Position numbers and translations under genes: made by a program | NCBI GenBank assembly: GCA_030017995.1 | Contig: JASEGS010000009.1 | Location: forward strand, 1-53,084 | Source: Thermodesulfovibrionales bacterium | GTDB taxonomy: Bacteria; Nitrospirota; Thermodesulfovibrionia; Thermodesulfovibrionales; Dissulfurispiraceae | Direction of reading: 5' to 3' | Length of the DNA stretch: 53,084 bases | Part shown: one piece after another, positions 43,229 through 51,284 of the stretch | Position numbering within the stretch: the stretch's first letter is position 1 | How the letters are laid out: the number at the start of each line of letters is the position of its first letter | The notes under the pieces: model-generated | What the model saw: the letters and a program-made list of their open reading frames with translations, nothing else | The model's database searches: none | What the model was told of the DNA's origin: nothing

Positions 43229-44639
43229 TTTCATTACAATATCTGTTTTCTATCTTGCAGTTTTCTTTATCGGCATTACACTGGATTTTTATTATGACAG
43301 GGATCTTATTAGATCGTTTTTTTATACTATTAAACCTTTTTTAGAGTTCTTGAGTTTCATAGGACTGGGTGGAACCCAGTTTTTTATCCTCTGTACTATT
43401 CTGTCTTTTTCCTTCATGCGTTCATTAAAAGCAAAGTTAAGATATAAATTAAAGGCATATGTTTTGACAGGGCTGATGGCTGTAGTTTTCAGCGGTATAT
43501 TAGTGCAGGTTTTTAAACACATTATCGGCCGTCCGAGGCCAAGGCTGCATGATTTATGGGGCATTGTGGGTCCGACTCTTGCAAAGGGGTTTGATTCACT
43601 TCCATCAGGACATACAACCACATCTTTTGCATTGGCGGTAGTGACAGCCCGTTATTTCCCTAAAATAAAATTCCCGGTGTTCCTTATCGTTTCTGGCGTA
43701 GCAATTGCGAGGGTGGGGCTCGGTTCCCATTATCCTTCAGATGTATCGGCAGGTATTATTCTCGGTATGATCGCAGGGACTCTTGTGACAAACCGGCTAA
43801 TAAAATATGAGCAAATAAGCCCGCTGCCTAAAAAAATGAAGACAAAAGACAAATCTTTTCATTACAGCATCTGTTATTCTGATGAAAAGGTGCCGAATAT
43901 GGTAAAGGATTTAGTAGAGATGCAAAGTAAAATACCTTCAGACCGGAGGTCTAAAGGGCTGGATGCGACTGCCTTTTCTGCAAGCATTGGACATGAGGAT
44001 TATCAAATACATCATGGCAAATGGACATCCGTTATAAAAGTACCGGGTCCTCGTCCGCTGTATTTTAAAGTTTTCTATTATAATGGCATAAAACAACTGG
44101 CGCCCATCATATTGTACCCAACAAAATCCTATAGTTTTTTCATCGCCTCGAATTATCTGTCAGGTAAGGGATTCAATGCTCCAAAGGTTATTGCATATGG
44201 AAAGATTAAAAAAGGCATTTTTCTGAAAAATTGTTTTTTATTTTACGAAGAAGTTAGTGGCATGTCGGTCAGCGAAATCTTCTCGGAAAAGCATCACAGA
44301 TTATCCATGAGGGCTTTATTAAAAGGCATTGCGTTGAAACTGAATGAACTGCATGGATGCGGGATTTATCATGGCGATTTGCGCCCTCAGAACATATCCA
44401 TACAAAATGAGGAAATGGGATTTATAGATCTTGACAAGGTAAAAATTACAAATGCAAATAATGTCTCTCTTATAATTAGAGATCTTGCAAAATTGAACAG
44501 CCCTGATCTTTCCATTACTGTATTCAGCAGGCTCAGGTTTTTTGCCATGTATCTTAAAAATAATGCTTTTTTATGGCAAAAAAGAAAGGCTATTTTAAAA
44601 AGAATACTTGAATACTCATCAAAGGTATATACAGGATGA
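43221..44639 (+). CDS. PAP2 phosphatase fused to a Kdo/LPS-type kinase
   Basis: This 472-residue two-domain protein starts with a membrane PAP2 phosphatase (about residues 1-195). It has three motifs: KHIIGRPRPRL near residue 100, LPSGHTTTS near 130, and ARVGLGSHYPSD near 170. The second domain (about residues 230-472) resembles the WaaP/Kdo-kinase family. It has a catalytic HGDLRPQNI near residue 383 and the metal-binding FIDLDKV near 402. The first may act on lipid phosphates and the second on a core sugar; this pairing suggests one protein tuning phosphate on the LPS. The start overlaps the upstream GT4 gene by eight bases. The fusion is not one I recognise as common. Confidence 0.83.
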   Translation: MRDFITISVFYLAVFFIGITLDFYYDRDLIRSFFYTIKPFLEFLSFIGLGGTQFFILCTILSFSFMRSLKAKLRYKLKAYVLTGLMAVVFSGILVQVFKHIIGRPRPRLHDLWGIVGPTLAKGFDSLPSGHTTTSFALAVVTARYFPKIKFPVFLIVSGVAIARVGLGSHYPSDVSAGIILGMIAGTLVTNRLIKYEQISPLPKKMKTKDKSFHYSICYSDEKVPNMVKDLVEMQSKIPSDRRSKGLDATAFSASIGHEDYQIHHGKWTSVIKVPGPRPLYFKVFYYNGIKQLAPIILYPTKSYSFFIASNYLSGKGFNAPKVIAYGKIKKGIFLKNCFLFYEEVSGMSVSEIFSEKHHRLSMRALLKGIALKLNELHGCGIYHGDLRPQNISIQNEEMGFIDLDKVKITNANNVSLIIRDLAKLNSPDLSITVFSRLRFFAMYLKNNAFLWQKRKAILKRILEYSSKVYTG

Positions 44640-45724
44640 CATTGACTATACTCCATACAGAAGCATCAACTGGCTGGGGAGGCCAGGAGATTAGGATACT
44701 TCAGGAATCCCTTGGGATGATAGGCAGGGGGCATAGGATTATTATTGCCACGCCTGAAGAGAGCCTGATTTTTAAGAGGGCTCAGAATGCCGGCATTAAA
44801 ACCCTTGCCGCTAAATTTCAGAAGAAGAATCCCATATCAGTATTTAAAATGGCTTCTTTTATTGATAGGGAAAAACCGGATATAGTCAATACTCACAGTT
44901 CTGCCGATAGTTGGGTCGCAAGCATTGCCGCAAAACTTTCAAAGACAAAGCCCAAAATAATAAGGATAAGACATCTTTCAACTCCGATACGAAAATCATT
45001 TTTAAGCCGCCTGATATACGATATTTTGCCCGATGCGGTAATGACGACAGGCGAAGAGATAAGGCAGCGAATGATAAAGGACAACGGCTTTGACGGCTCG
45101 AAGATTTTTTCCGTTCCTACAGGGGTAGATACCGTTAAATTCAACCCGGAAACCGTGAAGCCTTCATTGCAGATCAATGGTTTTTCAGTCGGAATGGTCG
45201 GCGTCCTGAGGAGTTGGAAAGGGCATAGGTATTTCCTTGAGGCGGTTCCCGATATATTGAGTCAGATACCGGAGGCTGTTTTTTATATCGTCGGAGCCGG
45301 CCCGCAAAATGAGAATATAAAAAAAATAATTTCCGAATTGTCGCTGCATGAAAAGGTGTTTATGCCTGGACACAGGGAAGACATACCGGAAATCATGGCA
45401 TCCCTCGATGTGATCGTCCATCCCTCGTATGCAAATGAAGGAGTTCCCCAGTCCGTGCTTCAGGCATTGGCAATGGGAAAGGCACTTGTAGCCTCGGATG
45501 CAGGAGCGATAAGCGAGGTCGTGAGAGACGGAGAGACAGGACTGCTCATAAAGCCGCGAGACCCTAAACGGCTTGCGGAGACGGTTATAGAGTTTTATAG
45601 AAAGCCCGATTTGAGAGTAAGGCTCGGTGAAAACGGCAGGAAGCTTATCGTCCAAAATCATTCCTTCGAGCATATGCTCGATAAAATCGAGAAACTGTAC
45701 GGGAGTATTTCGATCAATGCGTGA
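44636..45724 (+). CDS. Family 4 glycosyltransferase
   Basis: This 362-residue GT-B transferase opens with ILHTEASTGWGGQEIRILQE. The acceptor-binding half includes VNTHSSADSWVASIAA and VPTGVDTVKFNPE. The donor-binding half has VGMVGVLRSWKGHRYFLEA, YIVGAGPQNENIK, FMPGHREDIPEIMASLDV and ANEGVPQSVLQALAMGKALV. The EGVPQ version of the usual E-x7-E motif is intact. The first codon overlaps the preceding gene by four bases and the last overlaps the next by eight. The sugar and acceptor are unknown, but the setting is LPS or surface glycan. Confidence 0.89.
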   Translation: MTLTILHTEASTGWGGQEIRILQESLGMIGRGHRIIIATPEESLIFKRAQNAGIKTLAAKFQKKNPISVFKMASFIDREKPDIVNTHSSADSWVASIAAKLSKTKPKIIRIRHLSTPIRKSFLSRLIYDILPDAVMTTGEEIRQRMIKDNGFDGSKIFSVPTGVDTVKFNPETVKPSLQINGFSVGMVGVLRSWKGHRYFLEAVPDILSQIPEAVFYIVGAGPQNENIKKIISELSLHEKVFMPGHREDIPEIMASLDVIVHPSYANEGVPQSVLQALAMGKALVASDAGAISEVVRDGETGLLIKPRDPKRLAETVIEFYRKPDLRVRLGENGRKLIVQNHSFEHMLDKIEKLYGSISINA

Positions 45725-46820
45725 ATTTAAAAATGTAAAAAATATTCTTGTCGTCAAACTAAGGCATATCGGCGATGCGCTTCTTACCGTGCCTGTATTC
45801 AGGGCTTTGAGAGAGAATTTCCATGATGCACACATTGCCGTTCTTGTCAATTCGGGAACGGAAGAGGTCCTGACCGGAAATCCGCTGATTAACGAAATGA
45901 TCGTCTTTGACAGGAATATGAAAGGAGAAAAAATTATCGGCAGGTTCGAAAGAGAGCTGGCTTTTTTATTAATGCTGAGGAAAAAGCATTTTGATATGGC
46001 AATTGACCTCACAAGCGGAGACAGGGCCGCGGTAATATCATTCGCATCGGGCGCGAGGTATAGGATCGCTTATGATCCTCTCGGTCAGGGATTTGCGGGA
46101 AAAAGATATATCTATACTCATCTTGGAGAAAAGAACGAGAGACAACATATGGTTTTGCAGAATCTCGATCTTATAAAGCAGTTCGGCATAAGCACGGCTA
46201 ATCTTGCCGTGGATTTTTATATCCCCGACGAAGCAAAGTCCTTTGTAAAAAGCATATTCGAAGCAAATGGGATAAAGGATGACGACAAGGTCGTTCATGT
46301 GCATCCGACCTCGCGGTGGACGTTTAAGTGCTGGAAGGATGAATATATGGCAGAGGTGATACAATGGCTTCTTGAGAAAGGCGTGAAAGTAATCGTTACG
46401 TCCGCCCCCGATGCGAGAGAGCTTGATAGAACAAAAAAAATATTGTCTTTAGTCGGGGACAGTCCCGATTCTACGGCTCCGCCCGTAAATCAGGGACTGT
46501 CCCCTTTAGACCTTTGCGGGAAGACCACTATTAAACAGCTTGCCGCCATATCGCAGGCTTCCGATCTGTTCTTAGGCGTTGACTCCGCTCCTATGCACAT
46601 AGCAGCGGCAGCAGGAACCCCCGTGGTAGCTCTTTTCGCCATGACCGATGAAGTTCAATGGGGGCCGTGGAACGGCGATAAACACTATGTTATCAGAGAA
46701 AAGATGGAATGTATGCCGTGCCCCAAAGGCGGGTGTGAAGGCCTGCCTCTTCGCAAATGCATGGAGGCTATAAAGCCCGATGCCGTAAAAAATATCATCA
46801 AAGCGTGCCTCGCATTATAA
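45717..46820 (+). CDS. Family 9 glycosyltransferase (heptosyltransferase-like) with a palindromic insert
   Basis: This protein has 367 residues from the ATG at 45717, eight bases inside the previous gene; an in-frame extension to 45627 only copies that gene's frame-shifted sequence. The N-terminal pattern NILVVKLRHIGDALLTVPVF is typical of heptosyltransferases. The donor-binding part has VHVHPTSRWTFKCWK, FLGVDSAPMHIAAAAGTPVVALF and the C-terminal cysteine-rich ECMPCPKGGCEGLPLRKCM. Residues about 246-264 (GDSPDSTAPPVNQGLSPL) come from an inserted palindromic element (46455-46504). It is the first of three GT9 genes in tandem. Confidence 0.88.
   Translation: MREFKNVKNILVVKLRHIGDALLTVPVFRALRENFHDAHIAVLVNSGTEEVLTGNPLINEMIVFDRNMKGEKIIGRFERELAFLLMLRKKHFDMAIDLTSGDRAAVISFASGARYRIAYDPLGQGFAGKRYIYTHLGEKNERQHMVLQNLDLIKQFGISTANLAVDFYIPDEAKSFVKSIFEANGIKDDDKVVHVHPTSRWTFKCWKDEYMAEVIQWLLEKGVKVIVTSAPDARELDRTKKILSLVGDSPDSTAPPVNQGLSPLDLCGKTTIKQLAAISQASDLFLGVDSAPMHIAAAAGTPVVALFAMTDEVQWGPWNGDKHYVIREKMECMPCPKGGCEGLPLRKCMEAIKPDAVKNIIKACLAL
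46455..46504. repeat. Palindromic element inserted in frame in a GT9 gene
   Basis: GGGGACAGTCCC (46455-46466) and GGGACTGTCCCC (46493-46504) are perfect 12-bp inverted repeats; each is itself nearly palindromic (GGGAC-A-GTCCC). A small inner pairing, ACGG with CCGT, lies in the 26-base centre. The element is translated through without stop. Its GC content is higher than the flanks. I read it as a mobile palindromic repeat of the kind found scattered in other genomes. Confidence 0.8.
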
Positions 46821-46827
46821 TTATTCG

Positions 46828-47844
46828 ATGCATACCATTACAAATATAGAAGCAGTAAGAGAAATACTGGTCATAAGGCTTAATAAAATAGGCGATATGA
46901 TATGCGCCATTCCGTTAATCAAAACGTTAAGGAGAAATTTTAAAAATGCCGAAATCACCGTCTTTACCGAGGAGCCTTCGATAGAATTGCTTGAAGGCTC
47001 GGGACTGGCCGATGGGTTTATTGTCTATAAAAAAGACCGGCGACTGCTATGGAACAGACATCTCGAGTGCCTGAGGCTTTTGAAAAAGCATAAGAGAGAG
47101 GCAGGCATCGGGCATTTCGATATTGCTATAGCGGTAAAGGGCGGATTTTCGAGCTTTCTTGCAGCGATAACTTTTCTGAGCGGGGCGCGCATAAGAATAG
47201 GCTATGTCTCTCCCGAAAAACGGCTTTCTAATTTGTTTTACAATTTCCCTGTTGATCCTATTGACATCCCAAGATTTCATCAGGTGGATGCATGTTTGAA
47301 TCTTTTGACTGCTCTTGGAATAAAGGAGATGTCAAGAGATATAACGATAGATATCCCTGCAGAGCATAAAGCCGCTGCCATGAAGTTCTTGCGCGAAAAA
47401 GGGTTGCAGCCAAAAGAGCGGCTTGCAGTTTTTAATATAAGCAACAATAGGGATGCATCTAAATGGGATGTAGACAACTTCATAAAATTCGGGAGAGCTA
47501 TTTCCCAAAGATACGGGTATAACTGTATAATAACCTGCGTTCCCGCCGATAAAGAAAAAGCCGTTAAAATTTGCGATGGGCTGAGTGGAAATGGATTTTT
47601 GCACGATACTTCAAAGCTGATGGATTTTGCAGCGATCACCTCGGTTGCAAACTTGCTTGTTGCAGGGGATGGAGGAGCGATACATATAGGGGCCGCAGCA
47701 GGCGCAAAGGTAATTGCGCTGTTCGGGCAGACAAATCCGGTTATTTACGGGCCTTACGGAGAAGGGCATACTATTTTGAAATCTCACGATGGCAATGTGA
47801 ATTCCATAACGCCGGATGATGTAATAAGGGCGGTAAGAATATAA
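46828..47844 (+). CDS. Family 9 glycosyltransferase (heptosyltransferase-like)
   Basis: This 338-residue GT9 protein begins REILVIRLNKIGDMICAIPLIKTL, the ADP-heptose transferase N-terminal pattern. Its donor half has LAVFNISNNRDASKWDVDN, LMDFAAITSVANLLVAGDGG and GAAAGAKVIALFGQTNPVIYG. The usual D-x-G-x2-H-x-A motif of the donor site appears as GDGGAIHIGAA. It follows the first GT9 gene by seven bases and is clearly diverged from it. It probably adds heptose or another ADP/NDP-sugar to the inner core, but the acceptor is unknown. Confidence 0.88.
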   Translation: MHTITNIEAVREILVIRLNKIGDMICAIPLIKTLRRNFKNAEITVFTEEPSIELLEGSGLADGFIVYKKDRRLLWNRHLECLRLLKKHKREAGIGHFDIAIAVKGGFSSFLAAITFLSGARIRIGYVSPEKRLSNLFYNFPVDPIDIPRFHQVDACLNLLTALGIKEMSRDITIDIPAEHKAAAMKFLREKGLQPKERLAVFNISNNRDASKWDVDNFIKFGRAISQRYGYNCIITCVPADKEKAVKICDGLSGNGFLHDTSKLMDFAAITSVANLLVAGDGGAIHIGAAAGAKVIALFGQTNPVIYGPYGEGHTILKSHDGNVNSITPDDVIRAVRI

Positions 47845-47847
47845 CGA

Positions 47848-48987
47848 ATGAAGAAAGTTATAAATAAAGCTGTATTGTTTTTTTATATTGGGTTATCGTT
47901 ATTTAGGGCGTTATTTCGCAAGCAAAGAAACAACGCATATAAAAGGATTTTAGTTGTAGATACCCTGAGGCTCGGTGATGTGATCATGAGCCTGCCTGTT
48001 TTTAAGGCGGTTAAGAATAAATATCCCGATTCAGAGGTCTTGGTAATTGTAAGGGCCGGATTCGCAGAAATATTGGAAGATAATCCTTATGTGGATAAAA
48101 TAATACCGTATTACGGCAAGAGTATATCGAACTTGAAATTTATAAAGAGCCTTGCGAAAGAGCGGTGCGACGTGTGCATCAATTTATGCGAGGGCAAGCT
48201 GAACGGCATTATTTACGCATCAGGAATTCCGAGAAGAATAGGGTATATTCAAAAACATAAACGCAGAGACAGATTTTTTCTGACGGACACTGTGGAGTGG
48301 AATGGCGAGTTCAAAGGCATTACCTCGATGTTTCTAAGGCTTCTGGAGCCTCTGGGCATTTTCGGAGCGGATGACAAACCGGAATTATATCCAAAGGCGG
48401 AAGATACCGACTCTATCGCCGATCTCCTGCCGAATGTCGAAGGGTTGAAAATTATTATTCATCCGGGAACGCGCAAGTTGACAAAGGGATGGCCGTATTA
48501 TCGGGAACTGATCGAAAAAATAATTAAGCAGTTCGACGCCTTTGTGATTATTAGCGGCGACAGCAGCGAAGTCCCATTTATAAATAAAATGCTGGATAGC
48601 CTTGATAATAGAAAAATCGTTAATCTTGCGGGGAAGACCACTTTAAAACAATTAGCTCCTTTGTGCTCTATGGCGGATATAGTGATAGGCAATGATACCG
48701 GAGTCTTGCATATCGCAAGGGCTGTGAAGACTCCGGCAATTACCATTTTCGGGCCTGAAGATCCGGGACTGGCAGGAACCGCAGATGCTCTTGATATGCG
48801 GCTTGCGGCTGATGTCGGTTGCGGGACGGATTCCGACTACTTCGGGATTGCAATGCAGGATGTCAAACGGTGCAAAAAGGAGACCTGCGAGAATCATGAG
48901 TGCATGAAAGATATAACTGCAGAAATGGTTATAGGAAGCATGGAGAAAATACTTGCTCAAAGGAGGATGCATTGTTCTGGAGACTGA
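47848..48987 (+). CDS. Family 9 glycosyltransferase (heptosyltransferase-like)
   Basis: This third GT9 protein has 379 residues with a hydrophobic, membrane-like N-terminal segment (VLFFYIGLSLFRALFRK) before the usual RILVVDTLRLGDVIMSLPVF. The donor region has LKIIIHPGTRKLTKGWPYY, TLKQLAPLCSMADIVIGNDTGVLHIARAV and TPAITIFGPEDP. The C-terminal cysteine cluster CKKETCENHECM is like that of other family members. It follows the second GT9 gene by three bases. Three distinct GT9 enzymes suggest a core with several heptose-type residues. Confidence 0.88.
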   Translation: MKKVINKAVLFFYIGLSLFRALFRKQRNNAYKRILVVDTLRLGDVIMSLPVFKAVKNKYPDSEVLVIVRAGFAEILEDNPYVDKIIPYYGKSISNLKFIKSLAKERCDVCINLCEGKLNGIIYASGIPRRIGYIQKHKRRDRFFLTDTVEWNGEFKGITSMFLRLLEPLGIFGADDKPELYPKAEDTDSIADLLPNVEGLKIIIHPGTRKLTKGWPYYRELIEKIIKQFDAFVIISGDSSEVPFINKMLDSLDNRKIVNLAGKTTLKQLAPLCSMADIVIGNDTGVLHIARAVKTPAITIFGPEDPGLAGTADALDMRLAADVGCGTDSDYFGIAMQDVKRCKKETCENHECMKDITAEMVIGSMEKILAQRRMHCSGD

Positions 48988-49568
48988 AATATAAGACATG
49001 GGGCATGGATCACGGTCTAAGCAAGAGAGGCGATGTTCTTCTAAAAATTATAAATCAGAGGAAGCCTAGGCATTTTCTGGAAATAGGCGTATTTACCGGC
49101 GTAACGGCAAAGAATATATGCATGCTGCTTAAAAAGCTTCACGGCAATGACTATTCATACATCGGCATAGACCTGTTTGAGGAAATAGATAATGAGCAGG
49201 TCGCAGACGAAAAGGCGCCAAAAATTTTACAAACTGCCCAGTGCTTGATAGAATCTGTTTATAAATTTCTGGAAGGATATAATGTTCGTCTTTATAAGGG
49301 CAACAGCACGGATCTGCTGAAAAATATTTCAGGAATTGACACAGTAGACTTTGTCTTTTTAGATGGAGGCCATTCTTACAATACGGTGTACAGCGATCTC
49401 TCCGCATTGACAAAGTATGTAAGGAAGGATGTGACTATCTTATGTGACGACTATGCCGGGATTGCGTCTGTAACTGAAGCCATCAATGATTTTGCAAAAG
49501 ACCATGGTTTCAAGGTTGTTATTCATGACAATCCGAGCGTCTGGAAGTTTGCTGAGATAATACGATGA
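48972..49568 (+). CDS. SAM-dependent methyltransferase (Methyltransf_24-like)
   Basis: This protein has 198 residues from the TTG at 48972, supported by a perfect AGGAGG five bases before it; an in-frame ATG at 48900 has no such site and lies deep in the previous gene. The SAM site is HFLEIGVFTGVTAKNI (about residues 28-43). YIGIDLFEE binds the ribose, and VDFVFLDGGHSYNTVYSDL with ILCDDY are typical of family 24 sugar O-methyltransferases or similar. The target is inferred to be a surface sugar, from the neighbours. It overlaps the previous gene by 16 bases and the next by four. Confidence 0.8.
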   Translation: MFWRLKYKTWGMDHGLSKRGDVLLKIINQRKPRHFLEIGVFTGVTAKNICMLLKKLHGNDYSYIGIDLFEEIDNEQVADEKAPKILQTAQCLIESVYKFLEGYNVRLYKGNSTDLLKNISGIDTVDFVFLDGGHSYNTVYSDLSALTKYVRKDVTILCDDYAGIASVTEAINDFAKDHGFKVVIHDNPSVWKFAEIIR

Positions 49569-50698
49569 AATTAATGATGATCTCCGAGGGGTATGGCCGC
49601 GGCGGAGGAGACAAGGTTATATCAGATCTGAGTCTTAACCTTCCTTCCGATATAGAGACAGTCATCGCTGCCGTAAAGATTGACGAGAAAGATAGGCTTT
49701 TTCCATACAAGGGCAAATTGCTGCATCTTCCTGTGAGGCCTACGGCATTCAGATTTGTTAATAGAGTGTCTGAAATAAATAAGGTTATAGCTTCAGAAAA
49801 ACCCGATGCCGTCTTAACTTTTAGGCAGAATTATAATTTCGCCAATATCCTTTCATCGGGAAGGCATAAACGAATTGTAAGCATTCACAATTATGACGAT
49901 AAGTATTTCAGAGTAAAAGGGTTGAAGGGCAGGATTAATAAATTTATAACTTCATTCCTCTATAATAGATCGGATTACTTAATTGTTCTGACCGAGGACA
50001 TGAAGAAAGACATCTCTAAATTTTTTTATATAGGCGAAGATAAAATAAAGGTTATTCCAAATCCATGCGATATAGAAAAAATACGGTCATTGTCAAAGGA
50101 AGAGGCCGATCATCCCTTCTTCGATACCGACGAGCCGATCATCATAAATGTCGGCAGGCTTACAAGACAAAAAGGTCAATGGCATTTGATAAGGGCATTC
50201 GGCAAAGTAAGGCGGCAGATGCCATGCAGTCTGGCTATTATAGGACACGGCAATCTGGAGCCGTATCTTAAAAAGCTGGCCGATGATCTGAATTTAAAAA
50301 ACGACGTCTTGTTTTTGGGATGGCAGACGAACCCGTATAAATACTTATCCCGGGCTTCGCTCTTTGCTTTCCCGTCATTGTGGGAGGGGTTTGGGCTCTC
50401 TTTGGTAGAGGCAATGGCTGTCGGATGCCCGGTGATCTCTTCGGATTGTAAATACGGCCCGAGAGAAATTCTGGATAACGGAGCTTGCGGCAAATTGGTT
50501 CCGGTATGCGATGGCAATCTATACGGCGCGCAAGACCCTCTGACTGTGGAAGAAAATATGACGGCAGAGGCAATAGTTGAACTTCTAAAAGACGATGGAT
50601 TGAGGAATGCCTGCATTGCAAAAGCAAATAAACGCATTGCCGATTATCAGGTCGAAAAAATAATAAAGATGTATGCCGATGTTTTATATTTTGTTTAG
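49565..50698 (+). CDS. Family 4 glycosyltransferase
   Basis: This 377-residue GT-B transferase starts LMMISEGYGRGGGDKVISDL. The donor half has PIIINVGRLTRQKGQWHLI, LAIIGHGNLEPYLKKLADD, VLFLGWQTNPYKYLSRASL and FPSLWEGFGLSLVEAMAVGCPVIS, the E-x7-E motif (EGFGLSLVE). SDCKYGPREIL is typical of family 4 enzymes making capsules or O-chains. It is the last plus-strand gene of the cluster and overlaps the methyltransferase gene by four bases. It faces the convergent SxtJ-like gene across 32 bases, where I see no clear terminator. Confidence 0.9.
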   Translation: MKLMMISEGYGRGGGDKVISDLSLNLPSDIETVIAAVKIDEKDRLFPYKGKLLHLPVRPTAFRFVNRVSEINKVIASEKPDAVLTFRQNYNFANILSSGRHKRIVSIHNYDDKYFRVKGLKGRINKFITSFLYNRSDYLIVLTEDMKKDISKFFYIGEDKIKVIPNPCDIEKIRSLSKEEADHPFFDTDEPIIINVGRLTRQKGQWHLIRAFGKVRRQMPCSLAIIGHGNLEPYLKKLADDLNLKNDVLFLGWQTNPYKYLSRASLFAFPSLWEGFGLSLVEAMAVGCPVISSDCKYGPREILDNGACGKLVPVCDGNLYGAQDPLTVEENMTAEAIVELLKDDGLRNACIAKANKRIADYQVEKIIKMYADVLYFV

Positions 50699-50730
50699 AT
50701 TTTTGAGAAGCCTACCCTAACAATCACTGC

Positions 50731-51126
50731 TTACCATATTTTTTCAAAATCGTCCTTTTTAAAGGCATAGTTTCTGTCATTATAGTAGCTCTCTACTTTA
50801 GAATCCTTTTTTAAAAGCAGCGGGTTTTTAGAGAATGCCCTGAAAAGCATCGCAAGGGGGGTCAGGAAGATATAGAAAACCAATGCAAGGATTATTTTGG
50901 AGTTGAAATTGCCTATAACGTGACTGAACCCCAGCCATAAGGCTGAAATCCTCGCGGTCAGATTCTTGGATATTATGCCGATTGCAAGCAGAGCAAGCGA
51001 TAAGAACAAAAATATCTTGAGATCAAAGAGCAGGAAGGCAACAATACAGGCCGCTGATAGAACTGCAATCGTCTCCATGTTTTTTGCGGAGTATCCGGTA
51101 ATATCTTTTTCTTTTAGATTTTTCAT
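50731..51126 (-). CDS. SxtJ-like membrane protein
   Basis: This 131-residue protein has three or four hydrophobic segments (about residues 18-50 and 70-95) and the ending DRNYAFKKDDFEKIW. It matches the SxtJ family in size, layout and context. SxtJ was named from saxitoxin clusters, but this protein family is far more often found with a carbamoyltransferase, an SGNH hydrolase and a DUF5989 protein, as here. The function is not established. It is the last gene of that four-gene set, three bases after the DUF5989 gene. Confidence 0.72.
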   Translation of the reverse strand: MKNLKEKDITGYSAKNMETIAVLSAACIVAFLLFDLKIFLFLSLALLAIGIISKNLTARISALWLGFSHVIGNFNSKIILALVFYIFLTPLAMLFRAFSKNPLLLKKDSKVESYYNDRNYAFKKDDFEKIW

Positions 51127-51129
51127 AAG

Positions 51130-51282
51130 CTAAAACAGCGTGTAAATAAACGGCGCGACCGCAGAGCCGCCTGAAAATACGATAATCGCCCCAATGAGAA
51201 GGATAATAATTATCATCGGAAGCAGCCAGAATTTCTTTCTCTCTCTAAGAAATCCCCACAGGTCTTTTAAAAGGTCAAGCAT
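51130..51282 (-). CDS. DUF5989 small membrane protein
   Basis: This 50-residue protein is read from the ATG at 51282, where GGAGC lies upstream; a longer reading into the SGNH gene is artefactual. The N-terminal half LLKDLWGFLRERKKFWLLP is amphipathic and basic. One transmembrane helix follows (IIIILLIGAIIVF), then GGSAVAPFIYTLF. This fits DUF5989, a family always small and found beside SxtJ-like and carbamoyltransferase genes. No activity is known. The start lies just after the SGNH stop (gap of two bases). Confidence 0.78.
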   Translation of the reverse strand: MLDLLKDLWGFLRERKKFWLLPMIIIILLIGAIIVFSGGSAVAPFIYTLF

Positions 51283-51284
51283 GA

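Noticed and set aside
45627-45716. N-terminal extension of the first GT9 protein
   Set aside because: The 30 codons lie within the preceding glycosyltransferase gene in another frame and lack homology; the ATG at 45717 begins the conserved domain.
48900-48971. N-terminal extension of the methyltransferase
   Set aside because: It overlaps the GT9 gene by 88 bases and has no ribosome site, whereas TTG 48972 has a perfect AGGAGG.
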